Source: Aphrocallistes beatrix
Taxonomy: Eukaryota; Porifera; Hexactinellida; Sceptrulophora; Aphrocallistidae
DNA: 64,000 nt
Direction of reading: 5' to 3'
NCBI GenBank assembly: GCA_963281255.1
Contig: OY725502.1
Coordinates: 2,046,001-2,110,000, forward strand
Shown: positions 26,501-39,600 of the stretch, one piece after another
Position numbering within the stretch: position 1 is the first letter of the stretch
Layout: each line of letters opens with the position of its first letter
Notes under the pieces: generated by a model
Told to the model about the DNA's origin: nothing
Databases searched by the model: none
What the model saw: the letters and a program-made list of their open reading frames with translations, nothing else
Translations under genes and position numbers: made by a program

Positions 26501-29500
26501 AAAGCCCAATTCTCACATTCTTCATCCTCAATTTTTAGAATAGCCAACTGAGCCTCATCCAAATGCTCCAGGATGCGTATCGAAACTGGGCGAGTGGACA
26601 CATGTGTCATCCACAAATGTCTGTACATTCGGACACCCTCGTAGAGCCTGGTCTACCGCTCGCTGATAGGTAGCCTGTGAGTTTGACAATCCAAAAGGCA
26701 TGCGGTTGAATTCAAACTGGCCGCACGTTGAAACAAACGCAGTTAACTCCCTATGCTTTTCCTTCACAGGCACGCTCCAGGATGCCCCATCTAGTGTAGA
26801 GAATACAGTTGCCCCTCCCATACGATCGAAAACATCTTGGGGATCCGGCATCGGATAGGCATCTCGCTTCGTCACATCGTTGAGATCCCGGTAATCTACG
26901 GCAAATCGATGGGTCCCGTCCTTTTTCTTCACTAAGATCACTCGACTCGGCCAAGAGGAAGAAGAGGGACGTATGATCCCATTCTCGAGCATTTCATCTA
27001 TCTGCTTGGATACCTCCGCCTCAATTTCCGGAGAAACACGCAACGGCCGGCTTCTGATCGGCCGTTCATCCAGAAGAGTGATCACGTGTTCCGCGGTTCC
27101 AATTTCGCGCGGGCTCTTCGGGTTCTCTGCGAAAACGTCTTTCCATCTCGACAGCACCTTGCGTATGGCTGTCTCTTCTCGCGGTGATAGTTTCGGGTTT
27201 ATATCGAACCTGGCCTCCAAGCTATCTCCCTCCTTTCCCATCTCAGTCTGCATAATTTCTGCTCTAGTCGCCGCATATCCCCCGCGTGCCGCAGCTAATG
27301 AGGTTTTCCAACAACCACCTAGCCTAACTCTCATGTTTTCCCAATCGAAAGTAGTATTCTTGAAGCGCGGAGGAACCTTCGCCCCAATATAACCACCCTA
27401 TTGTTAGTATCGAGTACTTCGATTTCGTGTTCTAGTGGTCGACCATCCCCCACATCTATCGCCACGCAGGCCGTACCACAGACCGCAAGCGCTGTCCGCC
27501 CTAGCCCATACACTTGACTGTACTTTGTGCTGTAAGGGATATTCATCTTTTGTACGGTGCCTCTGTCCACCACCGAAGGATCCGCCCCCGTGTCCATCAT
27601 TACATTGATGGGTTTGCAGCTCCATTTAACTGGTACCACAACCGCCGTCTCATGTACAACACTATGCTGCGTCGTGGCCTGAAATACCCCTCTTCGACTT
27701 GGTGTATGTGGGCAATAGCAGACCTCGTGTCCTCTTTCGCCACATTTCGCACAGTGCCGTTCCGGGCATTGGGTCATAAAGTGCCTGTCCGAGTCGCAAA
27801 TAAAGCACCGACCCTTCTTGGGGAATTGGCTTGCCGGATACTTCCTTGTAGGTCCATCCCGCCTCCCCATTGCCCCTTTGCTGCGTGGCGCATCCTTATA
27901 TGTATAGAAACAGTTGAGAGCTAACATTCAAGAACAAATACAACGTAAAAGTAAAAAGGAACCATATAGCAGAGAAAGAAAATAGCCATAACATTGAAAT
28001 ATAATTTATTGGAACGTAGACTAGTTTCATATAGTTATGCATCAAACAAATGATAAATTAGATTTGGAACAAAAATTATTTATTCATATTATGGGTGCGT
28101 AAGAAAATCCACTTTATCTTATCCCTGGTACCATGGAAAATTGTTCAGTGAAAAGGCCTTATTGTAGTAGGCTATGGTCTGTCCTACTGTGATAATCGAT
28201 ATCGCACGAAAAATCACCAAATTTGTCAATTTTTAAAATTTTGATGCATAATGATGACGTCATAACAGAGTGATGAGTCATCATTAAAGTTGCATCATAT
28301 GTGAGGTCTATTAATGTACACATTCTATTAAAATTTCAGCCTTCTATCACCTAAAATGACTGAGTTATAGTCGAAAAACTAAAATTTCTAACAAAAAAAA
28401 GGTGACAATGACGTCATAATTCGATGATGAGTCGACATTTTGTCTCAAAACTTAGTGGAGTCATACCAAAAGACTCACACATGTCAAAAATCAGCTTTCT
28501 GTGCCTGGCAGTTTCTTCAATCAATTCGTTACAGATGCCTGGCTATGGCTCCACCAAGTTCTGAGTTCAGACGAAAATGTCGACTCATCATGGAATTATG
28601 ACGTCATTGTCACCTTTTTTATAATTAGAAATTTCAGTTTTTCGACTATAACTCGCCATTTTAGGTGAGAGGGCTGAAATTTTAATAGAATGTGTATATT
28701 AATATACCTCACAAGTTATATATATATACACATGTTATATATATACAATACAAGGCGTTCAAAAAGTTTTGCGGGTCAAGCCATAAAATAATAAACAAAC
28801 GCTATAGAATTCGATTTAACCTATTATTTACTCGAAATACTCTCCTCATACTGCTACGCACTTTTTTAATCGATCCGCCCTCTTTACAAACACACTCCTG
28901 TACTCTTCTTCGAGGATGGTTTTGAAGTACAGGTACAGGTCCGTCCCGAGGGTTTGTCTCGAGTCAAATTCCCTGCCTTAAAAGGTATATTTTGAGCTTA
29001 GGGAACAGCCAAAAATCACAGGGAGGTCTGGTAAGTATGAGGAGTGGAGAAGTAAATCTAACCCTTCTGCTTCCAAGAAATCTTTGGTCAGCTTGGCTGT
29101 ATGCGAACTAGCGTTATCAATTAATAATTTGATTCCTCTCATTTTAGCCTTGGGACGGACCTCTTTTACGTATTTTATCAAGTTTGGGAGCACTTTCTCT
29201 GTGAAAACGTGGCATCTACAGTCTTACCACTCTCACAAGGTAACTGCAGGACAATTCCACCACTATTGAAGAAAATCGTGTCCATGACCTTCGGTTTTCT
29301 GAAGTCGGGTTTATGAATTTGTGCCGGTCTTTCGTCCCCTTTCACTCATGATCGCATCTATCGAGGTAGTGACGTCTATATTTCTAGACTGAAATCGTGC
29401 AGCCCATCGCTCTACCGAAGATCTGGAAGGGCAATCCATGCATAATATCTCCTGCAAAACTCGTTGTAGATGAGTACTGGCTGGATACGGAGTTTTGTGC

Positions 29501-32500
29501 GAAATTCGATGTAAGCCCTCCATTTCAGGGGTTAAAATTATCATTCTTGGAAGCCATAATTTTGCCAGTATGCTGAAGTGATATGTAAATGAATTGGTCA
29601 GACGGATTGATTGAAGAAACTGCCAGGCGCAGAAAGCTGATCTTTAGCATGTGGGGGTCTTTTGGCTATGGCTCCACTAAGTTCTGAGCTCAGACGAAAA
29701 TGTCGACTCATCATGGAATTATGACGTCATTGTCTCCTTTTTTTTATAATTAGAAATTTCAATTTTTCGACCATAACTCAGCCATTTTGGATAATAGAAG
29801 GGTGAAATTTTAATAAAATGTGTATATTAATATACCTCACATATGATGCAACTATCATCCAAAAATGATGACTCATCACTCTGTTATGACGTCATCATTA
29901 CGCATCAAAATATTAAAAATTGACAAATTTGGTGATTTTTTGTGATATATCGATTATAACAGTAGGACTGATGTTTAGAGATGTTATCTGTCCGCCGGCC
30001 GCACAGCGCAAGCAAGCGAAGCGAGCTTGTACACATTGATTGAGTTTTAATAGTAAGGATTAGCAGCCTTAGCAGCCTTAGCAGCAGGTCAAGATTCTCT
30101 ATTTTTAGCACGAGGTTAATGCTCAGTCTACATAATAAACAAAATCGCATGATACAAGTGTTGAAGGATGTAGAAATCATATCTACAAATCAACCAAACA
30201 TCGGCAAACTATGAATTCGGTAAGGGCGGAAAATAAATTAAATTCTTAAAAGAAATTATCATTTGATAATGACAATGCACGTACAAGATTGGGATAATAT
30301 GCTTCCAAGCAAAATGTAAATACAAATGCAAGGGCAATGTATATACAATCTAAAATTGAAATATATACTCATACAAATAAGAATTGTATTACTTAATGTA
30401 AGTACAGATAGTGCAATTAGCATATCTTAATCCAACCCTGATTTAGATAAAAAATAAAACATACCAAGAAGTGTAGCATCCTATCTCCCAACAATGGTTC
30501 ATTAAAAAGATTGAAATATGTAAGTCGTGACAGAATTGAAGTATAAGTGAGAGGGTCACCAGGGCCGAGAAGCTGATAGATCAAAATATCATCAGACAAG
30601 TTGAAAGTGAAACGACTCTGACTGTGAGATTCTAGAAACAATTGAAGTAGTATCAAATTTCAAAATATAGAAAGAATATCGAACAAAATTTATTTATATT
30701 TACATACAAACTCGCTTTGCTCGTTTTCGCTGCGGCGCGGCGACATGCAGACATTTTGTGCCAATTTCGACTCAACTGCTTTTGGCCAACTCTTCCCTAT
30801 CATATAATTTCGCTAGTTCAAAAGTTAACATTTCGAACAAATATCTGCAATGCTCTTCCCAAAGAGGCAGAACCTATTACTCATGAAAATGTTGTTGAAA
30901 GGTCATCTATACTATAGTTGTATAGCATACTTTCGAAATTTAAATATTAACAAGCGCGCTTCGCTTGCTTGCGCTGCGCGCGGCTGGCGGACACTTTGTG
31001 TCCGCCGGAGGCTCCCTTCGGTCGCCTGGAGGTGACATTGGTTAATTAAACGGGATATAGCATCTCTAAATATGTCCATCTTAGTTTTAAGATCGATATC
31101 ACTCGAAAAAACACCAAATTTGTCAATTTTTAAAATTTTGATTAGTAATGATGACGTCATAGCAAAGTGATGAGTCATCATTTTTTGATGATAGTATCAT
31201 ATGTGAGACGTGTTAGGATACAGATTCTATTAAAATTTCAGCCTTCTATGTCCTATAATGGCTGAGTTATGCCCGAATAACTGTGTTGCTTAACTTTTAA
31301 AAATGTGACAATGACGTCATAATTCCATGATGAGTCGACATTTTGCTCTGAGCTCAGAACTTACTGGAGCCATAGCCAAAAGACTCCCACATGCCAAAAA
31401 TCAGCCTTCTACGCCTGGCAGTTTCTTCAATCAATTCGTATATATATATATATATATATATATAGTATATATATACATACGTCTATATATACACAAACAA
31501 TAATCGAGTTTGAATAGTAAGGATATTGATGTTTGTCTATAATACTCTACTCGTCTATAATATTCTATTCTACACTTTACCAATTAATGCGTTATCATAA
31601 AATGACTACCGTATATACTCGAATTTTCAATGAGTATAGCCCCACGAGTGAATCATGAAATGGTAGAATGGAAGATTTTACAGAAACTTCTAAGATGTAA
31701 CAAAATTTTTGAACGCTTGTTGAGGGAGGAGATTATTCAAGGGCCTACTAGTACTAATTGAGTATACTACGTATATGGTCTATAATAAGACTGGGAGGAT
31801 ATATTAAAACATACAAACATGTGGTACTCGAAAGTACAAGTATATAGTAAGTAATACATACCAGTGATGCGATTAAAGAAAAGTGTTTCCGTATCGTTTA
31901 TTTCCAAATATTCACTAGCAATTGATTCAACTCCACTAATACCAATTAACACTCTCAAAATAGAGGAATTTGAACCGAAGTCCTCATCTTTGATCAGCAG
32001 CTCTGATTCCAAACCAACTGAGAGGGTCCTAGATCCTTCAGTGAATCCGAGTACAGATGATTTTGCTGAAATAATTGGACAATTGTCGTTTAGAAGAGAG
32101 AGCGAAACAGAAAGAAAGAGTGACTGACTCTGAGTTACACTATCTCTCACAAAAATTTCGATCAATCTAACTTCTGGTCTTGGTTCAGATTGAATATTTA
32201 CATAAGTTAAAGATTGCAGAATGGTTTGATAGATCTCTGGAGAAGCAGAGCCAGACAAATTTAGGATGTGGTTCCCTTGATCCACAGTATAATTAACATT
32301 GATAGTAGTATCTGTAGGGAGACTCAACTAAAAGAGATAAAATAAAAATGAAATCCAGTGTTATGACGCGAGTAAAAATAAAATGATTGAATCGTTATAG
32401 AGAATAACACTTAATTAAATGAAATTGCTTTTTCATTCAAAGATATTTCAAGCAAGCAAGTATATTTAAAAATAGTTAATGATGATGATTGATTTTTATC

Positions 32501-35500
32501 AAAAGCAAAATTATATTTTATCAGATTCCACTATCTACATTCCAATTTCATTATTTTACGATAAAAATGGGGACCAATGGCGGCCATATGGGAGTGTGCA
32601 TGGTGTGCAGAGCAAGGGTTCCCTAAAGGATTGGGCACCCTGATTCGCCCACAAATGAGGTTCTAGGACGAACCAATACTAAGTAGATCACAGTCAATTA
32701 TCCATTAGTTGTATATTATTTGAAACACTATTAATCTGATACTTTTGTGGTTTATTCGCTACTAAATATGGCATGGTGGCATTTCATCTTAAATAAGTGT
32801 ATATACGTATTAGTTATAAACTTGATAGGATATATAGAATTTTATTAAAATACAGGTATCAGATAGGAACAGTCAAAATATTAACAAACACTATTATCAA
32901 CAAGATCACAATATTCATATCTTATGATAAACTATTCAATTTAGTACTCTACTATTTGCAACAGAAGCATCATATTGATTTGAACTCAGCTGTATATCTA
33001 TCTCAACTTAGTAATCACGTATTACCTAGAGTGCGGCACTTTTCCAGGGACTATGGACCAAAAACGGGCAATATGTACTCAAACAGTAAAAATGCTTTTA
33101 GCTTAAACTAGATTTTTTTCAATAGGTGTCAAAATATGAATATAGCAAAATTTAATAGCTAATTAAATATTTACATTATTTCTTACAAAGTGCGAAAATC
33201 GGAATCTACTTATTAAAATATCCTATATTAGCCGTTGAGAACTCGCTTTTTGCACAAAATGATAATTTTTCAAAATATGTGTGTATATATATATAAATTT
33301 TGGTGTGAAAATATGTATATAAACTTATGTACTAACTCATAACATTCACACATTATCACTTTTAAATCGCAAAAATCAGTCCTACATGGTGAAATACCTA
33401 CGAAATTTGGTAAAAATCGGACTGTTAGATTTCGCAGTAGCGCGCGTACGAACATAAATACATACATACATTGTACAAGTATATATATAAACATTAATCG
33501 TTTTCATAGTAAGGATATACTTGTATATATATAATTGCTCAATATACATACTACAACAAAAAATGCAAAGTGAACCTACTTCCACTCTTTCTCTACATTG
33601 CTCCACACAGAGTTTATCTGAAATACTACACATTGTATTCAATTCTTCAATAGAAATGACACATATTGGAACACTCAAAATTATCATTGCTCCTGAAATA
33701 GGATATGTGTCATCGTCGATTAATATAATGTTGGAACCTAGCAATAATTCTGCACTGCCTTCCAAATACACAAACATATTTATTGAAGAGGTAACGCGAG
33801 GTGGGTTGTCATCTAAGTCTAGTACAGTAATAACGACAGTTGATTCACCAGTCAGCTTGGGGGATCCTTGATCAACCGCTAGCACAGTAAAAGCAAAACC
33901 TTTATCAACTTCAAAATCTAACAGTCTCTGAAGTGTAATCGAGCCATTATCACGATCAATTTTGAAATTGATACTTGTAGTAGGATTTTTAAACTGATAG
34001 TTGATGAGGCCGTTAGAACTTGAATCTCTGTCCTCTGCTAGCACTTGTACTAATTCTGTCCCTGCAATTAAATTTTCATCTACCACGAAAGAATAATTCT
34101 GAACAAACATTGGGACATTATCATTTTCGTCTAGAAGATCAACAAAAAGTTGTGTTTTAGTCGTGAATAGTCCGTCTGTTACCTCGATGGGTAATATATA
34201 TGAGTTTGACTGTTCAAAATCGAGAACTCGATCTGAGCGTATAATTCCTGACCTGGAATCTATATTAAAGGGCGGAATCGGTTGAGTAAAGCTATATTTC
34301 AGAGTATCATTATCTAAATCAGAAGCACGTATCAAGTGTGAGAAATTGAGATTCTCTCGAACTATAACAGTAAAATTATCCTCAAGAAAGAAAGGAGGAT
34401 TATCATTAATAGGGAGGACTTCAATTAACACTTGTACGCTTGAGATAAAAGGTGGATTTCCCCCATCTTGTGCGATTGCAGTGAGGTTGAAATGCGTCCT
34501 GTTTTCAAAATCAAGAGATCGAATGAGGAGTAACTCTCCTTCAACAGGATCTAGAGAAAAATATGAAGAGAAAATGTGATATTGAATGGTCCCATTTTCG
34601 GCAGTATCAAGATCGATAGCAGTGATTAGTCCAACAACAATGGGAACAGTTGAATTCTCTTTGACCTACATAGTAAAAGGAGATAAAATAGGGCTTAACA
34701 TTATATTATCACAGTAGAGAATTAATTACATTAATATTGGTTAAACTTAGGTATAGCACGTACGATACATCAAAATATTAAGGTGACGATCGAGTATGCT
34801 AAGGAGCAATAGTGTTCGATATTAGTTTTGTATCATTTATATTCAATCAACAACAAACATACATTTTCTTGCTTTTTGATCATCAATTAGGGAAAATTAA
34901 AAGTAACATAATTTAAATTAATCTAACAACCTGGAATACAAACTGGTCTGCAAAAGGTGGAAGAATAAAGAGAGGAGAATTGTCATTGACATCGGAAATG
35001 TTTACGTAGAGTTGAACAATGCTGCTAAGTGGAGGGCTGCCAAGATCACTTACAACAAGAGTTAGGTTATAGAAAGAAATAGCTTCTCTGTCTAAAGTTC
35101 GACTTAAAGTTATATCTCCTGAAATGATGTTGATAACGAAAGGTGTAGCATTATACGAGTAAGTAGCGAATGAAAATTGAAATTCCCCATTTAAGCCTAA
35201 CATAGAAAAAATGATAAATCAGTAAATTATTATTATATCTATAAATAACATTAAAGAGATACTCTTCCAAAGTAGAAATAACAATGATATCCATACATCT
35301 TATATATTAAAACGCTAGGATTTTTTGTTTGTTCGAATTGGTTGAAGAATTGGCAAGTCGTAGAGATATGAAAATTGGCATGTAGGTGTCAAATGATGAG
35401 TCTACGATTAGGTTCGAGGATCTAAGCGAATTTTAACACCTCTGCAAAAAAAATGAAAACAATTTTAACACATTTTTTATACAATATATATGGTTTCACT

Positions 35501-36613
35501 CTCACAATAAAATAATTGCACGATACTTCAATAGACTGTCATTGTTATCAATACTTCGAAGCAATAACTTACTATATAGATATTTTAATTACGTATATTA
35601 TAGTGCATAACAATAAAAAAGGTTATGTGCATATTTTCACACCTTTTGACAAATTTTGAAAATAGGTTAGAGACTAGCTTCCAACGGTTGACATGGGTTT
35701 TGGGAGTGTAGCTTTCGAATATCATATTCTTGAACCCACTATATGATAAATTATTTGTTTATTTTTCTTTGCAATAGATACATAAAGTAAACAAATTCTA
35801 AACATAGGCTAGAGACTAGCTTCCAACATTTGACATGGGTTTTTAGGGGCGTAGAATTTGAATTCCTTTTATCATGGACCTGTTTTTTCATGGAAGTTCT
35901 CCAGTTCTGAATTTATGTTTCACGGTAGATAAATGGCGGGTTTTAGGAGATAAATTGAAATCAATCTACCTTTTCTTTGTTATCCCACAGGCGCTCGTAG
36001 GGTGACTCTGTAAACATGCAGTGCAAGCCCGCAGCGTTATCGCAGTGCAAATGTGTATTTTTAAAGATTAGGATCTACGTACTGTACTCAAGAATAAAAT
36101 TAATTAAATTATGCTTTCGAAAGCTAAAAACTATTTGTGGACGTCAAGTCAATAAATATTTGCAACTAAATGTTAATATAGTTTAATTTTAAATATTAAA
36201 GTAAATACGTACTCATACGAACCTGTGTCATCATCATTAGCAAACACTTTTATAATTGTAGTTCCCACAGAAAGAGATTCTGATACTTGAACAAAATAGG
36301 AATCATTCGTAAAAGAAGGAATGTTATCATTTTCATCCAAAACATAGATAATGATCTGTGTTGAAGAAGTTAGAGGGTTGAAAGGATCATTATCTGTTAC
36401 CAATACATCAAATCGATATTCGTTATTTCTTTCAGCATCAATTATTTCGTTACTGAAAATGTTTCCGGTAGTAGTATTAATGCGGAACGGACTGGACAAA
36501 CTGATGCTGAACGAGAGAATGGTAGGGGTATTTAGATCATCGTCAGTGGCAAATATTTGTAGAATCGGTCTAATGCCGGCTTGTTGGTTTTCATTTATCA
36601 ACCCTGAAAGAAA

Positions 36614-36652
<39 letters not shown>

Positions 36653-39600
36653 TCCTTACTATTAAAACTCGATTAATGTATATTTATTTATTTATATATA
36701 TACATATATCTGTAACGAATTGATTGAAGAAACTGTCAGGCACAGAAAGCTGATTTTTGGAATGTGGGAATCTTTTGGCTATGGCTCCACTAAGTTCTGA
36801 GCTCAGAGCGAAATGTCGACTCATCATGGAATTATGACGTCATTGTCACATTTTTCAAAGTTAAGCAATACAGTTATTCGAGCCTAACTCATCCATTATA
36901 GGAGATAGAAGGCTGAAATTTTAATAAAATCTGTATACTAACATACCTCACATATGATGCAACTATCATCAAAAAATGATGACTCATCACTTTATTATGA
37001 CGTCATCATTACTCATCAAAATTTTTAAAATTGATAAATTTGGTGATTTTTCGTGCGATATCGATTATAACAGTAGGACAGACATATTTAGAGACGTTAT
37101 CTCCCTTATAATTAACCAATGTGACCCCAAGTGACCGAAGGGAGCCTCCGGAGGACACAAAGTGTCCGCCAGCCGCGCAGCGCAAGCAAGCGAAGCGCGC
37201 TTGTAATAATAATAATAATAATAATAAAAATGTCGGTCGACAGACCGATAGTGCAGCTCCAGGAAGTGACTCGAAGGAACATGTAATATAAATATCGGAT
37301 AACATCGTGAATTACTAATCTTACGGCATTCTAAGTGTGAAATTTGGAATCTACATATTAAAATACCCTATATTTGCCATTGAGAGCTAGCTTTTAGCTC
37401 AAAATAAGTTTTTTGTTAAAAGGTGTGGAAATATGTATACAGTCAAACCTGCTATAACGGTCACCAATGAACAGTCCCGTCCGAAATTCCATAATATTGA
37501 ACCTGTGTATAGCGGTCACCTGCTCAACGCGGCCAGCGGCCACCCATTTGTAGTCCCTTACTGACCCTAAAACTGTGTATAACAGCCATCACCTGTCTAT
37601 AACGGCCATCACCTTTTTCACCTTTTTATGTGTTTATTACAGGACCTGTTACGAATAATAAACATGTTTCATGCAATTACTTCAAGTAATGGATTTCTAA
37701 GAACTTATATTTATTGCGCTACGTTGATACCTTTTGGGGATTAAGACAATCACCTGTATATAACGGCCACCTGTGTATAACAATTTTGTCCAGTCCCTTG
37801 GGTGGCCGTTATATACAGGTTCCACTGTATATACATATGTTAGAAACTCATAAAATACTTAGATAACCATTTTCAATGTCTACACATTAAAATATCCTAT
37901 ATTAGCCGTTGAAAACTCGCTTTTAACTCAAAATAAGATTTTTTCGAAAGGTGTGAGAATATGTATATATACATATATTAGAAACTCAGAAAATATTCAT
38001 ATTGTTACTTTCAAAGTGTTAAAATCGGAATCTACGTATTAAAATATCTTATATTAGCCATTGGAAACTCGCTTTTAGCTCAAAATAAGTTTTTTAAAAA
38101 AAGGTGTGTAAATATGTATATATACATATGTTAGAAACTCATAAAATATTCATATTATTACTTTCAAAGTGCGAAAATCGGATCCTACGTGGTGAAATAC
38201 CCTACGTTAGTCGTTGAGATCTTACTTATATCTTTAAACAAAGCTTTATAGTGGAGGTGTTAAAATATGAATATATACTCATAAAAACCGGAAGTGATGA
38301 GAATGTTGACGGTGCACATCTTTACCAAGAGATCCTACATGCGAAATTTGATAAAATTCTCTGTTAGATTTCGCAGTAGCGCGCGTACGGCCATACATAC
38401 ATACATACATACATACATACATACATACATACATACATACATACATACATACATACATACATACATACATACATACATACATACATACATACATACATAC
38501 ATACATACATACATACATACATACATACATACATAATTAATAATAATAATAATACTGAAGCAGAATGGAATTTTTGAAACATCTAGGAGCATGCGATGGA
38601 TCAGTTCAAAGTGAACATTCGTACAGTAAATGTATGAATTAACTTTGGGCCGATTTCTCGCACACATCCATGCGATGGAAAGGAACAAACCGTACATTAA
38701 TATTACCCAATGTTGAATGTGAATGTAAACAGTATTTTTAAAAGTTTAAAATGCAAATGATCTTGAACTTTTGTTACCTGTATAATTTATCTGAGAAAAA
38801 ACTGGGGGGTTGTCGTTGATATTAATTAAAATAATTGTGGAGTTTGCTTCATTGCTAAATAAGTTTGCTATCCCATCATTCACACTAGCAACTTGAAAAT
38901 AAACCATTCTGGGCCCCAAAGTTGGTTCATTGATAGTATTCTGATATCTTAGATTCCTTATGATATCCAAATAGAATTCCAGTGATGAATTTCTTCTAAT
39001 TTGGTAAGAAATGTAGTCTAACTTATTATCGGTTTCAATTAAGTTAAAATCAGCAGTTGAAAATATTAATTTTTCTTCCCCAGTATCCCTGATTCCAGAC
39101 AAATTTAGAAGTAGGAAAGATAGCATATTGCTATCCAAATCAGTAAGTGTTGCATTCATCGAAACAACCTATCAAAAAGTAGAGAATAAATATAGAGTAG
39201 ATATAGAAATATAGTAGACTAAGTTTAAATGGGACATATTAGTAATGTCAAAAATTAAAATTGAATAAACAGAACTTGCAATTAGCTGAGGTTGATAAAT
39301 ATAATATCAACCTCACATTATTCACTAGGTTATTTTATTGCACTTATTTACAATGTTTTCTACTCATACTCGTTGAGGCACACTGTTGTCAAATAAATTT
39401 ATATATAATTTCTGTTCTAAATTACTCACCCTATGATGTAGTAAATTTCTAGGTTTTGATTAGGAATAACAATAATTTAAAGCATAGCCTATTACATATA
39501 AGGCCCCACAGTAACTTGCGGATTTTGGACTGGGATGCGATAGAATATGGTTTAACTATTAAATGAGCTGCCTTAAATCATTGGCCACGCACAAGAGAGC

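Larger units (their letters stand above)
26158..28177. mobile_element. TIR-bounded element carrying a Ty3/gypsy gag-pol fragment
   Basis: The imperfect inverted ends start CATAGCCTACTACA at the left and include CCAGGGATAAGATAAAGT at both sides (26196-26213 and 28106-28125). The insertion into family A created a short direct repeat, GTCTGTC (7 bases, or 5 depending on how the end is drawn). AT-rich flanks surround a GC-rich core with zinc knuckles, aspartic protease and reverse transcriptase on the minus strand. No LTRs, integrase or RNase H are seen. I infer a DNA transposon that captured, or was hit by, a retroelement fragment. Confidence 0.7.
26050..28521 (-). repeat. Family A repeat split by a 2-kb TIR element
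   Basis: Its tail (AAGCGCGCTTCGCTTGCTT) begins at 26053 and the copy breaks at CGTCTGTC near 26157. It resumes at GTCTGTCC near 28177 and ends with TTCTTCAATCAATTCG at about 28518. The direct repeat GTCTGTC at the break is the target duplication of the inserted element. Confidence 0.8.

Noticed and set aside
26158-28177. DIRS-type or Ginger element
   Set aside because: DIRS elements lack an aspartic protease and encode a tyrosine recombinase; Ginger carries integrase. Neither enzyme is seen here.
38279-38697. Open frames of MYVC and IHTY repeats
   Set aside because: They are translations of the (CATA)n microsatellite.
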